In this document: positions 17,166 to 25,207 of the stretch, piece by piece | Position numbering within the stretch: position 1 is the stretch's first letter | How the letters are laid out: each line of letters opens with the position of its first letter | Source of the DNA: Pyrinomonadaceae bacterium | Lineage (GTDB): Bacteria; Acidobacteriota; Blastocatellia; Pyrinomonadales; Pyrinomonadaceae | Length of the DNA: 64,000 nucleotides | Direction of reading: 5' to 3' | Assembly (NCBI GenBank): GCA_036277115.1 | Contig: DASUNM010000015.1 | Location: 172,451-236,450, forward strand | Notes under the pieces: generated by a model | The model's input: only the letters and a program-made list of their open reading frames with translations | What the model was told of the DNA's origin: nothing | Databases searched by the model: none | Program-made: the position numbers and the translations under genes

Positions 17166-17921
17166 ATGCCGCCACGAACGATCGATGAAGTCCTTGTCGA
17201 GCTCGATCAGATAATTCTTCAATCGCGAAACGAACAGAGCCGCCTCGGGTTCTTCACCGCGCTCTACCGGAATGTCACGATCAAAGTGAAAGAAGGTATC
17301 GCCACGGGTTTTTTTGAAGACGCTGCGCGGATGGAGCAGCTCGACGTCACGTTTGCCAATCGCTACTTATCGGCGCTCCAGAGTTTTCGCGCTGGGAAAC
17401 CGGCGAGCAAGTGCTGGGTTACCGCCTTTCAAATTGCCGGCACGTCGGCGCCGACCGTTCTGCAGCAACTCCTGGTCGGGATCAACGCGCACATTAATTT
17501 CGATTTGGGCATCGCCGCGCAGGCGGTCGCCCCGGGAAACGCGTTGCCTGCTCTTAAAACGGATTTCAACCGGATTAACGACATTCTCGGCGGCATGATT
17601 AACAAAGTTCGCACGGACGTCGGCGAGGTTTCGCCGTGGATTCGCATGCTCAACATGTTCCCATCGCAAACCGACGATCGACTGATCAATTTCAGTTTGA
17701 ACAAATCACGAAACAGCGCGTGGCTGGTCGCAAACCTCATCAACTCGACGCCCACCGATAAACTGGGCCGGGAGTTGGAAATCCTCGACGACGGCGTTGC
17801 CAAACTTGGTGCGCTGATCGCTAATCCGCGCGAATGGCTTATTAGTCTCGCTTTGCGGATCATTCGCCTGCGTGAGAGTAACGACGTGCCTCACATTATC
17901 GACGTGCTCAGTCAGGTCTAG
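17166..17921 (+). CDS. DUF5995 family protein
   Basis: The start is at the ATG at 17166, with AAAGGAG 9 nt upstream. The 251-residue protein matches the DUF5995 pattern as I know it: 'FFTALYRNVTIKVKEGI', 'MEQLDVTFANRYLSAL' and the strongly conserved 'LLVGINAHINFDLGIAAQ' near 110-130. It is all-alpha in appearance, with His and Asp residues that could bind metal. There is no signal or membrane segment. Function unknown. Its stop TAG lies in the palindrome CTAG (17918-17921), which also gives the stop of the convergent phosphoesterase gene, so the two genes overlap by 4 nt and no terminator fits between them. Confidence 0.8.
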   Translation: MPPRTIDEVLVELDQIILQSRNEQSRLGFFTALYRNVTIKVKEGIATGFFEDAARMEQLDVTFANRYLSALQSFRAGKPASKCWVTAFQIAGTSAPTVLQQLLVGINAHINFDLGIAAQAVAPGNALPALKTDFNRINDILGGMINKVRTDVGEVSPWIRMLNMFPSQTDDRLINFSLNKSRNSAWLVANLINSTPTDKLGRELEILDDGVAKLGALIANPREWLISLALRIIRLRESNDVPHIIDVLSQV

Positions 17922-18880
17922 CGATTGTTCGAGGATTCAACCGTCAGGATGGCAATCTCCGGCGGGACACGAAAACGAAGTGGCAGAATGCTCGTGCCGA
18001 TTCCAGTTGTGACGAACAAGTGATGTTCATTCTCGAAGACATGACCGGCGGAATATTTTTGGCCGAAGCGCGACGGTACGATTGGTGCACCGAGCAAAGG
18101 GAACTTCACCTGGCCGCCATGCGTGTGAGCAGCGAGCATCAACGGGACGGTCTTAGGAAGGTTCTGAAACACGTCGGGATTATGCGTCAGTGCGATTATT
18201 GAGGAGCCCGAAGGTATCTTCGCAAGCGTCTCGACCACTTTTTGCGGACGCGTCCAGATATCAGACAAGCCTGCCAGCCAAAGACCTGCATCCTTTCGCT
18301 TGACCTCCCTCACCTCGTTTTCAAGAACCTGGATGCCTGCCTCTTCAAGCGCCCGGCGTACGTGATAGCCGTTGTCCCACCAGTCATGATTGCCAAGCAC
18401 TGCGTAGATCCCAAGCGGGGCCTGAAGATACTTCAAGTGATTGGCGATAATTTCCGGCGCCACTCGATGACCGTGCCAGGTATCCTGCGACATGAAATCG
18501 CCAAGCAGAACCACTAAATCGGGTTGTTGTTGATTCGTGCGTTCGACGAGCAGCCGTAACTTTAGATCATCGACAAACGGAGCTCCGGCATGAATGTCCC
18601 CAATGACGGCGATGCGAAGTCCATGAAGGTCACTCGGCCAGTTGTTGATTTGAATTGCCTGTTGATTGACGACGAGACGATTGGGCTCAATGAGGAAACC
18701 CCAGATTTCGCACAACAAAACTGCGAGCAGGAAAAGCCCCACAGCAACACGTAGTCGCCTTCGCCACAATTGACGACGGCTGGTTTCAACCGTGCCGGGT
18801 AAGGGCCTGAGTGCCTGAAACAGAAAGAACAGAAGGCCAATAAGAATTGCGATTGCGACTACGTAGGCCAGGTTTATCAT
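17918..18880 (-). CDS. Membrane-anchored metallophosphoesterase (YaeI-like)
   Basis: A 320-residue protein with two N-terminal membrane helices (~3-24, ~47-66), then a calcineurin-type phosphoesterase domain: 'IGDIHAG' (D-x-H) near residue 94, 'LLGDF' near 123, 'GNHDWW' near 160, 'THNPDVF' near 232, 'AAHTHGGQ' near 250. All metal ligands are present. The architecture is like that of YkuE/YaeI phosphodiesterases, some of which act on lipid-linked headgroups at the membrane, so a lipid A- or phospholipid-related substrate is plausible but unproven. The catalytic domain probably faces the periplasm or sits at the membrane surface. Confidence 0.87.
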   Translation of the reverse strand: MINLAYVVAIAILIGLLFFLFQALRPLPGTVETSRRQLWRRRLRVAVGLFLLAVLLCEIWGFLIEPNRLVVNQQAIQINNWPSDLHGLRIAVIGDIHAGAPFVDDLKLRLLVERTNQQQPDLVVLLGDFMSQDTWHGHRVAPEIIANHLKYLQAPLGIYAVLGNHDWWDNGYHVRRALEEAGIQVLENEVREVKRKDAGLWLAGLSDIWTRPQKVVETLAKIPSGSSIIALTHNPDVFQNLPKTVPLMLAAHTHGGQVKFPLLGAPIVPSRFGQKYSAGHVFENEHHLFVTTGIGTSILPLRFRVPPEIAILTVESSNNR

Positions 18881-18945
18881 CTGAGATTGGCACGGAGCGC
18901 ATGACTTGCTGCATTAGCCTGCAAACTAGAAGCGAAATCCCTCTG

Positions 18946-20712
18946 CTAGTCGTCAGTACTCTCTTTTGGAAAGTATTCACGCCAGCGACGATCGACTAGT
19001 TCCGCAATGTCGTCGCGAACGATGAGTTCATCAGGCAGCGACGGTTTCTTGCGAGCGTCAATCATTATCGGTGCTTGATAAGAAAGATGATGCCGGACGA
19101 CTCTCGTCTCAGCAGCGTGGATATCCCCAGCGGGTTCAAAGCGCGTCCACGTTGACCAAAGGAAGGCTGTCGGCGATTTTGCGACGCTGGCATCGTCATG
19201 AAGTACGACTAAAGGCCAATCCGCAAAAGCGGGATCACTGGCAAGACGCGCTGCCTGTTCCTTGTCTTCCAGATACGGTTGGCCTTGAACGACGAGGCAT
19301 CCGCCGCAAAAAACCTCCGCGCCTGAGACTCCGTGAGGCAGTTCGCCGCGGAACTCGCGCGGCAAGTCACGGACGGCGTCACCTAATCCCATCAGAATTG
19401 CCTTGCTGCCTTTGTTGACCGTGCCGCTGGTGTAGTCCAACGTGTCCATCGAAGTGTTCGCGAAGATGAAGAGGTCGCTCTCCCACTTCACACGCGCCAG
19501 CACGTGCTCCAACACGCGGGGAAAATCAGGCAAGTCAATGTCTGAGTCGGTGAGGATGAGGAATTTCGTCAGCGCTAACTGGCCTTCACCGAGAATCCGG
19601 AAGCCGTGCATGAGCGCCTCGCGCGCGTAACGTTCGCTGACAACGGCGGCTGCCAGCGAATGGAATCCAGTCTCGCCGTAACTCCACAGGTCGCGCACGC
19701 CGGGCATTACTAATGGAAACAGCGGCGCCAGAAGCGACTGCAAATAGTCGCCGATGAAAAAGTCTTCCTGCCGCGGCTTGCCCACGACCGTCGCCGGATA
19801 AATGGCATTACGCCGGTGGTAGATCGCGTCGCAATGAAACACCGGGTATTCGTGTTCGAGTGAGTAGTAACCGTAGTGATCTCCGAAGGGTCCCTCCAGT
19901 CGGCGCTCGTGTGGCGGGGCGTTTCCGACCAGCGCGAACTCGGCTTCGGCAATTAATCGATGCGCGGCATCGCGCGCCTGAGTCACTTTCAGTTTCTCGC
20001 CTTGCAACAGCGACGCGAGCATCAACTCGGGAACGTTTTCAGGCAAAGGCGCAATCGCCGAAACCAGCAAAGCCGGCGGACCGCCGAGAAAGACCGTCAC
20101 CGGCAGCGACTGGCCCAGATGTTCCGCCGCTCGATAATGAAACCCGCCGCCCTTTTGAATTTGCCAATGCAAACCGGCGGTCTCAGCGTCGTAAACCTGC
20201 ATGCGATAGATGCCCAGGTTGTGCTGCTTCGTGGCCGGATGTTCCGTGTAAACCAACGGCAGCGTGATGAATGGCCCTCCGTCCTCCTGCCACGTGGTGA
20301 TAACGGGCAGGCGATCGAGTTGAGCCGGTTGAATTACGTTCTCGGTGACCGCTGCGCGCGAAACCTTTCGCGTTCCCAATCTCAGAAACTCGAGGCCCAG
20401 CTTCCGATGACGCCAGAGCTTTCCGGCATTGGGAGGAATCAAAGTCTCCGCGACCCCGACCATCTCCTTAACAAACTCTTCCGGACGTCTTCCAAAGGCG
20501 AGCTCAATTCTCTTCTGGGTGCCGAAAAGGTTTGTGACGACTGGAAAGCTGCTTCCCTTCACTCGCTGAAACAAGAGCGCCGGCCCGCCGCGTTCGATCA
20601 CACGACGGTGAATTTCAGCGAGTTCCAGATACGGATCTACTTCCGTTTCGATGGTGAGAAGATCGTTTTCGCGGCGAAGCAGATCGAGAAACGAACGAAG
20701 ATTTCGATGCAT
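18946..20712 (-). CDS. UbiD family (prenylated-FMN) decarboxylase
   Basis: A 588-residue full-length UbiD-type protein. N-terminal domain: 'LRSFLDLLRRENDLLTIE'. Central prFMN/metal-binding blocks: 'NLGIYRMQVYDAETAGLHWQ' near 168-187 and 'GGGFHYRAAEH' near 190-200. The catalytic 'ERRLEGPFGDHYGYYS' near 269-284 has the conserved Glu-x-x-x-Glu/Arg arrangement. Family members decarboxylate aromatic or unsaturated acids; in respiratory quinone synthesis they remove the 4-hydroxybenzoate-type carboxyl (UbiD) or act in the futalosine menaquinone route (MqnP-linked). The cofactor maker UbiX is not in the window, so the pathway cannot be fixed. The small upstream gene ends 12 nt before the start, so the two are likely one operon. 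Confidence 0.87.
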   Translation of the reverse strand: MHRNLRSFLDLLRRENDLLTIETEVDPYLELAEIHRRVIERGGPALLFQRVKGSSFPVVTNLFGTQKRIELAFGRRPEEFVKEMVGVAETLIPPNAGKLWRHRKLGLEFLRLGTRKVSRAAVTENVIQPAQLDRLPVITTWQEDGGPFITLPLVYTEHPATKQHNLGIYRMQVYDAETAGLHWQIQKGGGFHYRAAEHLGQSLPVTVFLGGPPALLVSAIAPLPENVPELMLASLLQGEKLKVTQARDAAHRLIAEAEFALVGNAPPHERRLEGPFGDHYGYYSLEHEYPVFHCDAIYHRRNAIYPATVVGKPRQEDFFIGDYLQSLLAPLFPLVMPGVRDLWSYGETGFHSLAAAVVSERYAREALMHGFRILGEGQLALTKFLILTDSDIDLPDFPRVLEHVLARVKWESDLFIFANTSMDTLDYTSGTVNKGSKAILMGLGDAVRDLPREFRGELPHGVSGAEVFCGGCLVVQGQPYLEDKEQAARLASDPAFADWPLVVLHDDASVAKSPTAFLWSTWTRFEPAGDIHAAETRVVRHHLSYQAPIMIDARKKPSLPDELIVRDDIAELVDRRWREYFPKESTDD

Positions 20713-20724
20713 CTAGGGCGGGTT

Positions 20725-21021
20725 TCAATCCAGATCGAGCGGATTCCGGTAAACCTTATCTTTGTCTTTGTCGGCGCGCTTCATCGCCTCGCGGAATTTC
20801 TCTTCCAGCAGACGCTCGCGATCTTTCATTGAGCTCATTTCCTGCGCAAAGATTTGCTCGCGGTTTTGCTTCTGCTTGTCGAGGTCTTTGGCCAGTACTT
20901 CAAACGACGCGAGGGGCTTCTGCTTCTCTTCATGCGAGATCAACGCGCCGGTGTTGGCATCGATGATCAACGTAGCTTCACAGCACGGGCAAATGATTGT
21001 GAATCGAGAAGTGTCGGCCAT
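20725..21021 (-). CDS. Small CPCC/coiled-coil protein upstream of ubiD
   Basis: A 98-residue protein with an N-terminal half zinc-ribbon motif 'CPCC' ('FTIICPCCEATLIIDANTG') then a highly charged, probably coiled-coil segment (~35-90, rich in Lys/Glu/Gln). A GGAG site precedes the ATG. There is no signal peptide. The short Cys motif and charged helix suggest a metal-binding or scaffold protein. I do not recognise a named family. Its stop lies 12 nt before the UbiD start, which argues for co-expression. Confidence 0.7.
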   Translation of the reverse strand: MADTSRFTIICPCCEATLIIDANTGALISHEEKQKPLASFEVLAKDLDKQKQNREQIFAQEMSSMKDRERLLEEKFREAMKRADKDKDKVYRNPLDLD

Positions 21022-21089
21022 GGCAACTCCAACGTCGAATTGCCGTCAGTATAACATCGTCTGCGATAAAAGCTGGCGCGCAAGAAACG

Positions 21090-21120
21090 AAAGAGCGGCC
21101 GTCCAGACCAGCCGCTCTTT
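21090..21120 (-). terminator. Intrinsic terminator after the lipoprotein gene
   Basis: A perfect 10-bp stem, AAAGAGCGGC (21090-21099) with 21111-21120, with an 11-nt loop lies 27 nt past the minus-strand stop at 21147. On the minus strand the stem itself ends in TTT. Confidence 0.75.
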
Positions 21121-21146
21121 GCCAATTACTCTTGAGACCGACCCGG

Positions 21147-21719
21147 TTAGGGATCGATGACTTTCTTGATTGTCTTGCCGGTTTTCTTGGCTGCATCAGC
21201 GCTCTTGTTGGCTACGGTTTTCGCTGTGCTCTTTGTCTTGTCACCAACGTCTTCGGCTTTGTCGCCGACTTCTTTACCGACGCTCACCGCTTTGTCGCCC
21301 ACGTCTTCAGCCTTATCGCCGACTTCATTAACACCTGCCTTGGTCTTGTCGACCGCTGTCTCCGCACCGGCCGCGACCCATCCCGCCGCATCGGCGAGTG
21401 CGTTACCGGTCACCGCTAGCGCGTCTCCGACCGTTTCAGGAACGTCTTTTTCTTCCCCAGTCTTCGAGTAGACCTTAACTGTGCGACGGCCGTCGCGGGT
21501 CGTTACCACCACACGCGAAACGCGCGGATTGTCGCGGAACGTTCGCGTCTCAGTTCGCGTGCCCGTGCTGTCAGTAGTCGTAACGATCTCGGAATTATCC
21601 GGCCCGGTCGTTGTGATCGTTTGGTTGGCGTTGGTGTTTGCCTGATCGGTCGACGAACAACCTACGAAGAATGATGCCAGCGCAACAACCAACGCTGCGA
21701 TAAGTAGTCTTTTATTCAC
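21147..21719 (-). CDS. Repeat-rich LEA-like lipoprotein
   Basis: The GTG start follows a strong AGGAGG. A lipoprotein signal ends in 'FFVGC' (Cys21), so the mature protein is probably lipid-anchored. Residues ~35-100 are Thr/Asp-rich with 'VVVTTRDGRRTVKVYSKTGEEKDVPE'. The C-terminal half (~100-190) is Lys/Asp/Ala/Val-rich with repeated 'GDKAEDVGDK', 'DKTK', 'KSADAAKKTGK' units, in the style of LEA group-3 or YtxH-like proteins, which form amphipathic helices on drying or in stress. The final 'TGKTIKKVIDP' is unusual but simple. Together with the LEA2 protein at 8.8-9.4 kb it hints at desiccation or osmotic tolerance. No partner is evident. Confidence 0.75.
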   Translation of the reverse strand: MNKRLLIAALVVALASFFVGCSSTDQANTNANQTITTTGPDNSEIVTTTDSTGTRTETRTFRDNPRVSRVVVTTRDGRRTVKVYSKTGEEKDVPETVGDALAVTGNALADAAGWVAAGAETAVDKTKAGVNEVGDKAEDVGDKAVSVGKEVGDKAEDVGDKTKSTAKTVANKSADAAKKTGKTIKKVIDP

Positions 21720-21892
21720 AATCTTCCTCCTGTTAGCTTTAAAGACGAATATTTGAACAAATTATGGGCAATAGACATGCCAGCAGACATCCGCGGGCGA
21801 GCTTCAAGTTCTTTGGTTTTTGAATGGATTTTTACCCGTTGCGCAGCTTTCAGATCCTCAATCTGAACGGGGTGAGTACGAAAACGAAACGG

Positions 21893-23173
21893 TTACTTGC
21901 GAGCCGTGAGGTAAATCGGTGCGCTGGAGATTTCGAGAGTCACGCCTTGTGTGCTGGAGACGGGTTCGCGGGTCGCTGCACCAGTAAAAGTAGTTGCCAT
22001 GAACGCGCCGGTCATTCCCGGCAAGGTCACGCGATGGGTGACTGGTGAAGATGTCCACGCCGCGATGCGGTAGTCGCCGGCGCTTTTGAACAGCAGAACG
22101 TAATCACTGTCACTGCCGACATTAATGCGTTTTTCGAAAGTGTAGCCGTTCAAGAATGTGTTCAGTGTCCGGGCGGCGTGATACGCAGGTTTCGGATCGT
22201 AAAGCGGCGTGCGAGCGGGAAAGTGTCGATGGTGCACCAGCCCGAAGTGATGCTCCGGCTCACGGGGATCCGGTCCGTCGTCACGCCAGTCATACCAGAT
22301 TGAAATGGGAATCCCGTTGGCAACGTTCGTGAGAAATTGGCGCGCGAGCAGCTCGCCTTGAATCTGTTCATTCATACCGCGCCAAACGGATGAGTAACCC
22401 CACTCTCCTGAGACGATCGGCATCTCGCGACTGGTCGAAGGCGTCCGGTAACGCGCGACCGTGTGCCGCAACACACAATATTCGTCAGCAACACTTTCCG
22501 GATTTGTCTGACGATAAGGATGCACGGAAACGCCGTTCCAGTAATTGAGCAAGCCTCCTTTGAAGCAGGCTTCAAGGAACTCCGAATCAATGGCCGACGT
22601 TGCTGGGCCAATCAGCATTTCACCTGGCACTTCGGCTTTCCACGCGCGCCCCACCACTTGGGCCAGCGCGATGTACTCATTCACATTTGGTTTTGGCGGC
22701 CAAAAGAGCTGATGGTTCGGTTCGTTATAGAGTTCCCAAATTATTCCGCGTCCGGAAAAGTGTTTAGCGACCGCAACGGCCCATTGCGCAAATGCCCGGC
22801 GCGCAGCCTCGGTTCGCGGTGGCGCCCCATTGTCGTAAAGCGGGTTTCCATAGTCGAGAATGAAAAGCGCGCGAATGCCATGCTCGTCAAGCGCCTTCGT
22901 CAATCGTTCATACGGAGAGAAATCATAGCGGCCGCGCACCTGTTCGGTTAGATCCCATTTGAAGTCCATGCGGACCCAACGAAAGCCGGCGTCCGCAATC
23001 ATTTTGATTTCGCCAGGCTCGGGATCGGTGAAATGAATGTTGACTCCGAAGCCACGCGGAAATGTTTGTGACGGCGGTTGAGGCTGCCAGGAATCAGCGC
23101 AGCGTTCAGCCGCACGGTGGGTACACGATAGAGATAAAAGGCAGAGTGAAAGAAGGAGATGTGCGGCGCGCAT
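21893..23173 (-). CDS. Exported glycoside hydrolase, GH5/GH39-like TIM barrel
   Basis: A 426-residue protein beginning with a hydrophobic signal ('MRAAHLLLSLCLLSLSC', possibly lipidated at Cys17). The barrel is that of clan GH-A: 'GFRWVRMDFKWD' near residue 68, acid/base Glu in 'WELYNEPN' near residue 150, 'GVSVHPY' near residue 213, and the nucleophile Glu in 'VSGEWGYSS' near residue 257. Substrate family cannot be fixed by eye. It is the last gene of the exopolysaccharide unit, 9 nt after the phosphopantetheinyl transferase gene, so it may trim or release the polymer made by the locus, a common role for such hydrolases. Confidence 0.82.
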   Translation of the reverse strand: MRAAHLLLSLCLLSLSCTHRAAERCADSWQPQPPSQTFPRGFGVNIHFTDPEPGEIKMIADAGFRWVRMDFKWDLTEQVRGRYDFSPYERLTKALDEHGIRALFILDYGNPLYDNGAPPRTEAARRAFAQWAVAVAKHFSGRGIIWELYNEPNHQLFWPPKPNVNEYIALAQVVGRAWKAEVPGEMLIGPATSAIDSEFLEACFKGGLLNYWNGVSVHPYRQTNPESVADEYCVLRHTVARYRTPSTSREMPIVSGEWGYSSVWRGMNEQIQGELLARQFLTNVANGIPISIWYDWRDDGPDPREPEHHFGLVHHRHFPARTPLYDPKPAYHAARTLNTFLNGYTFEKRINVGSDSDYVLLFKSAGDYRIAAWTSSPVTHRVTLPGMTGAFMATTFTGAATREPVSSTQGVTLEISSAPIYLTARK

Positions 23174-23182
23174 TGCCGTGTC

Positions 23183-23959
23183 TTACCAGCCGAATGCGAA
23201 GCAAGAGAGCCGCGGCTGTGTCCGCAGAGATTCAAAGACAAGAGTGCCGGTATAGCCCGGTGGAAGGCGCAAGTCCTGAAACACCCAGCGCGCCAACTCT
23301 TCTTTATCGATACGGTTATTTAACATGGCGGCCTTGACGCCCGGCGCTACCGACATGTCGAATTGGACCCACGGCACTGAGCGCCCTTCCCCGCGCGCTT
23401 TTGTATACGCCTCTTTGCGTGTCCAGCAGTTGAAGAAGGCAGCCGTCCGCGCGTCTTGATCCAAGCCCGTCAACGTGTAAATTTCCGCCACCGAAAAACA
23501 CTGTTCGGCGATGTCCATCGAATCGGATTCGTGTCGCACCGATTCGACGTCAATTCCCACTTCGCGATTCCGCGTGACGGCGATCGTCACCACATCGCCC
23601 GACCGTGACAGATTAAACAGCAACCCATCCGCTTCGGAATTAACAACAAACGGCTTTCCAAACTCTGTCTGTCCGAAGATAAATGATGACGCCGGTAGCT
23701 CAATGTAACGGCTGAGAATCGTTCTCAGAGCAGATCGAGCAGCCTTAAAACGCCGCCGCTCATCTTCAGAATTTAGTTGCTCGGCGCGCTCGTGTTCGTC
23801 GTGAGAAAGGACTTCGTCGAGCACGGGTACGCGTGTGAGATTGACTGTCCAGACGTGCACTTCCTGCTCGGAAATTGCGCAGACATCAGCAGCGTCTCCA
23901 ACCTGGACGGGCGCGTTGAGCGATTGAATGAAAACATCCGCGGTCGTTAAGGTTCGCAT
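23183..23959 (-). CDS. 4'-phosphopantetheinyl transferase (Sfp type)
   Basis: A 258-residue two-lobed enzyme with an ATG after GAGGAAAA. It has the Mg-binding signature 'VGIDVESVR' near residue 123 and 'FNCWTRKEAYTKARGEG' (W-x-x-K-E-A) near residue 170, with N-terminal 'DEHERAEQLN' typical of Sfp/HetI. It transfers the phosphopantetheine arm of CoA to carrier proteins of fatty-acid, polyketide or non-ribosomal peptide synthases. No such carrier gene occurs in this window, so its place 9 nt from a glycosyltransferase and 9 nt from a glycoside hydrolase in the polysaccharide operon is odd. It may serve carriers elsewhere and be carried as a passenger gene. Confidence 0.88.
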   Translation of the reverse strand: MRTLTTADVFIQSLNAPVQVGDAADVCAISEQEVHVWTVNLTRVPVLDEVLSHDEHERAEQLNSEDERRRFKAARSALRTILSRYIELPASSFIFGQTEFGKPFVVNSEADGLLFNLSRSGDVVTIAVTRNREVGIDVESVRHESDSMDIAEQCFSVAEIYTLTGLDQDARTAAFFNCWTRKEAYTKARGEGRSVPWVQFDMSVAPGVKAAMLNNRIDKEELARWVFQDLRLPPGYTGTLVFESLRTQPRLSCFAFGW

Positions 23960-23968
23960 TTTTTTCCT

Positions 23969-25144
23969 CTATCCAACCAATGCGAGACGCGGCCAAACGC
24001 GTCTCGAAATGTTCTCCGAAAGCAAACGCGCGCCGGTAATCAGTTCTGGCGAACAGGAACTCGGTGCGACCGAGCCCAGAAATTGCAACACGCGGAATGA
24101 GAACACTGTGCGGTCGAATTTCTCCGCATGTCTTCGCAGCGTGTACTGATCAAACCGCAGCCCTTCAAACTTCTCGATCGCTTCGGCGAGCGAAACACTG
24201 TTTGCCTGATCGAAAAAGACGCCGGTCACATCTTCCTCGACGGTTTCCACCGCGCCGCCGGCTCGATACGCGATGACGGGTCGTCCGGCGGCATTCGCTT
24301 CCAAAGGCGCCATGCCGAAATCTTCTTCCCCCGGAAACAGCAGCGCGCGACAGCGCGCGGCATAGTAATTCACGATTTTGTCGGGTTGCCGCCCGAGGAA
24401 TTCAATGCGATCATCCGCGAGCTTTTCCAACCGATTGCGGTCGGGCCCATCGCCGATCACGATCAGTCGCCGGTTCATGCGCTTGCACGCTTCGATTGCA
24501 AGGTCGATGCGCTTGTAAGGCATCAAGCGCGACAAGACCAGATAGTAGTCGTCAATCTCATTCGACATGTGAAATCGATTCACATCGATTGGCGGCGGGA
24601 TGACGTGGGCTTCACGTCCGTAAATCTTCTTGATGCGATCGGCGACCAAACGCGAATTTGCGATGTAGTAATTCGGCTGTTGCGAGGCGCGCAGATCCCA
24701 CTTCTTCAACGGCCAAAGCATCAACGGCAGTAGCCCGCGCGAAAGTTTTCCGAACCGCTCGCGCGCTACGTAATCGTCGTATCGCCATACCCAACGCATC
24801 GGAGTGTGGCAATAGCAAACATGAATCGCATTGCGACGCCGGCGCACGCCTTTCGCATAGCCTGAGCTGCTGCTGAAGATCAGGTCATATTGCGATAGGT
24901 CAAAGCCCTCGACCGCGAACGGGTAAAGCATGAAGTAATGACGAAAGCGACGCTCGATCGCCGGCAAGTGTTGAAGCGGTGATGTGCGGATGTCAGCGAG
25001 GCGCAGTCGGTGCGGCAGGTTCTGCGGGAGTGCCACGGTGGTATACATCGGAGCTGACGGAAATGATTCGTGCATGGCCTCGGCCACGCGCTCGGCACCG
25101 CCCATTTGAACAAAGTAATCGTGTACGAGTGCTATTCTCGACAA
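23969..25144 (-). CDS. Glycosyltransferase family 4 (GT-B fold)
   Basis: The start is chosen at the TTG at 25144 ('LSRIALVHDYFVQMGGAERV') because GAGG lies 8 nt upstream; the frame also runs to 25159. About 391 residues. It has the GT-B N-lobe glycine-rich 'MGGAERVAEAM', the middle 'YYIANSRLVADRI', the linker 'VIPPPIDVNRF', and a C-lobe with 'LVLSRLMPYKRIDLAIEAC' and the E-x7-E nucleotide-sugar site 'EEDFGMAPLEANAAGRPV'. It should use a nucleotide sugar to extend the lipid-linked repeat unit on the cytosolic face. The stop lies 9 nt before the phosphopantetheinyl transferase gene. Confidence 0.87.
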   Translation of the reverse strand: MSRIALVHDYFVQMGGAERVAEAMHESFPSAPMYTTVALPQNLPHRLRLADIRTSPLQHLPAIERRFRHYFMLYPFAVEGFDLSQYDLIFSSSSGYAKGVRRRRNAIHVCYCHTPMRWVWRYDDYVARERFGKLSRGLLPLMLWPLKKWDLRASQQPNYYIANSRLVADRIKKIYGREAHVIPPPIDVNRFHMSNEIDDYYLVLSRLMPYKRIDLAIEACKRMNRRLIVIGDGPDRNRLEKLADDRIEFLGRQPDKIVNYYAARCRALLFPGEEDFGMAPLEANAAGRPVIAYRAGGAVETVEEDVTGVFFDQANSVSLAEAIEKFEGLRFDQYTLRRHAEKFDRTVFSFRVLQFLGSVAPSSCSPELITGARLLSENISRRVWPRLALVG

Positions 25145-25207
25145 ATTGACTGACCTCAATCGGTTTCATCATAAGAAACGCTCAAAAGCGTGCAGTTTTC
25201 AATTGAT

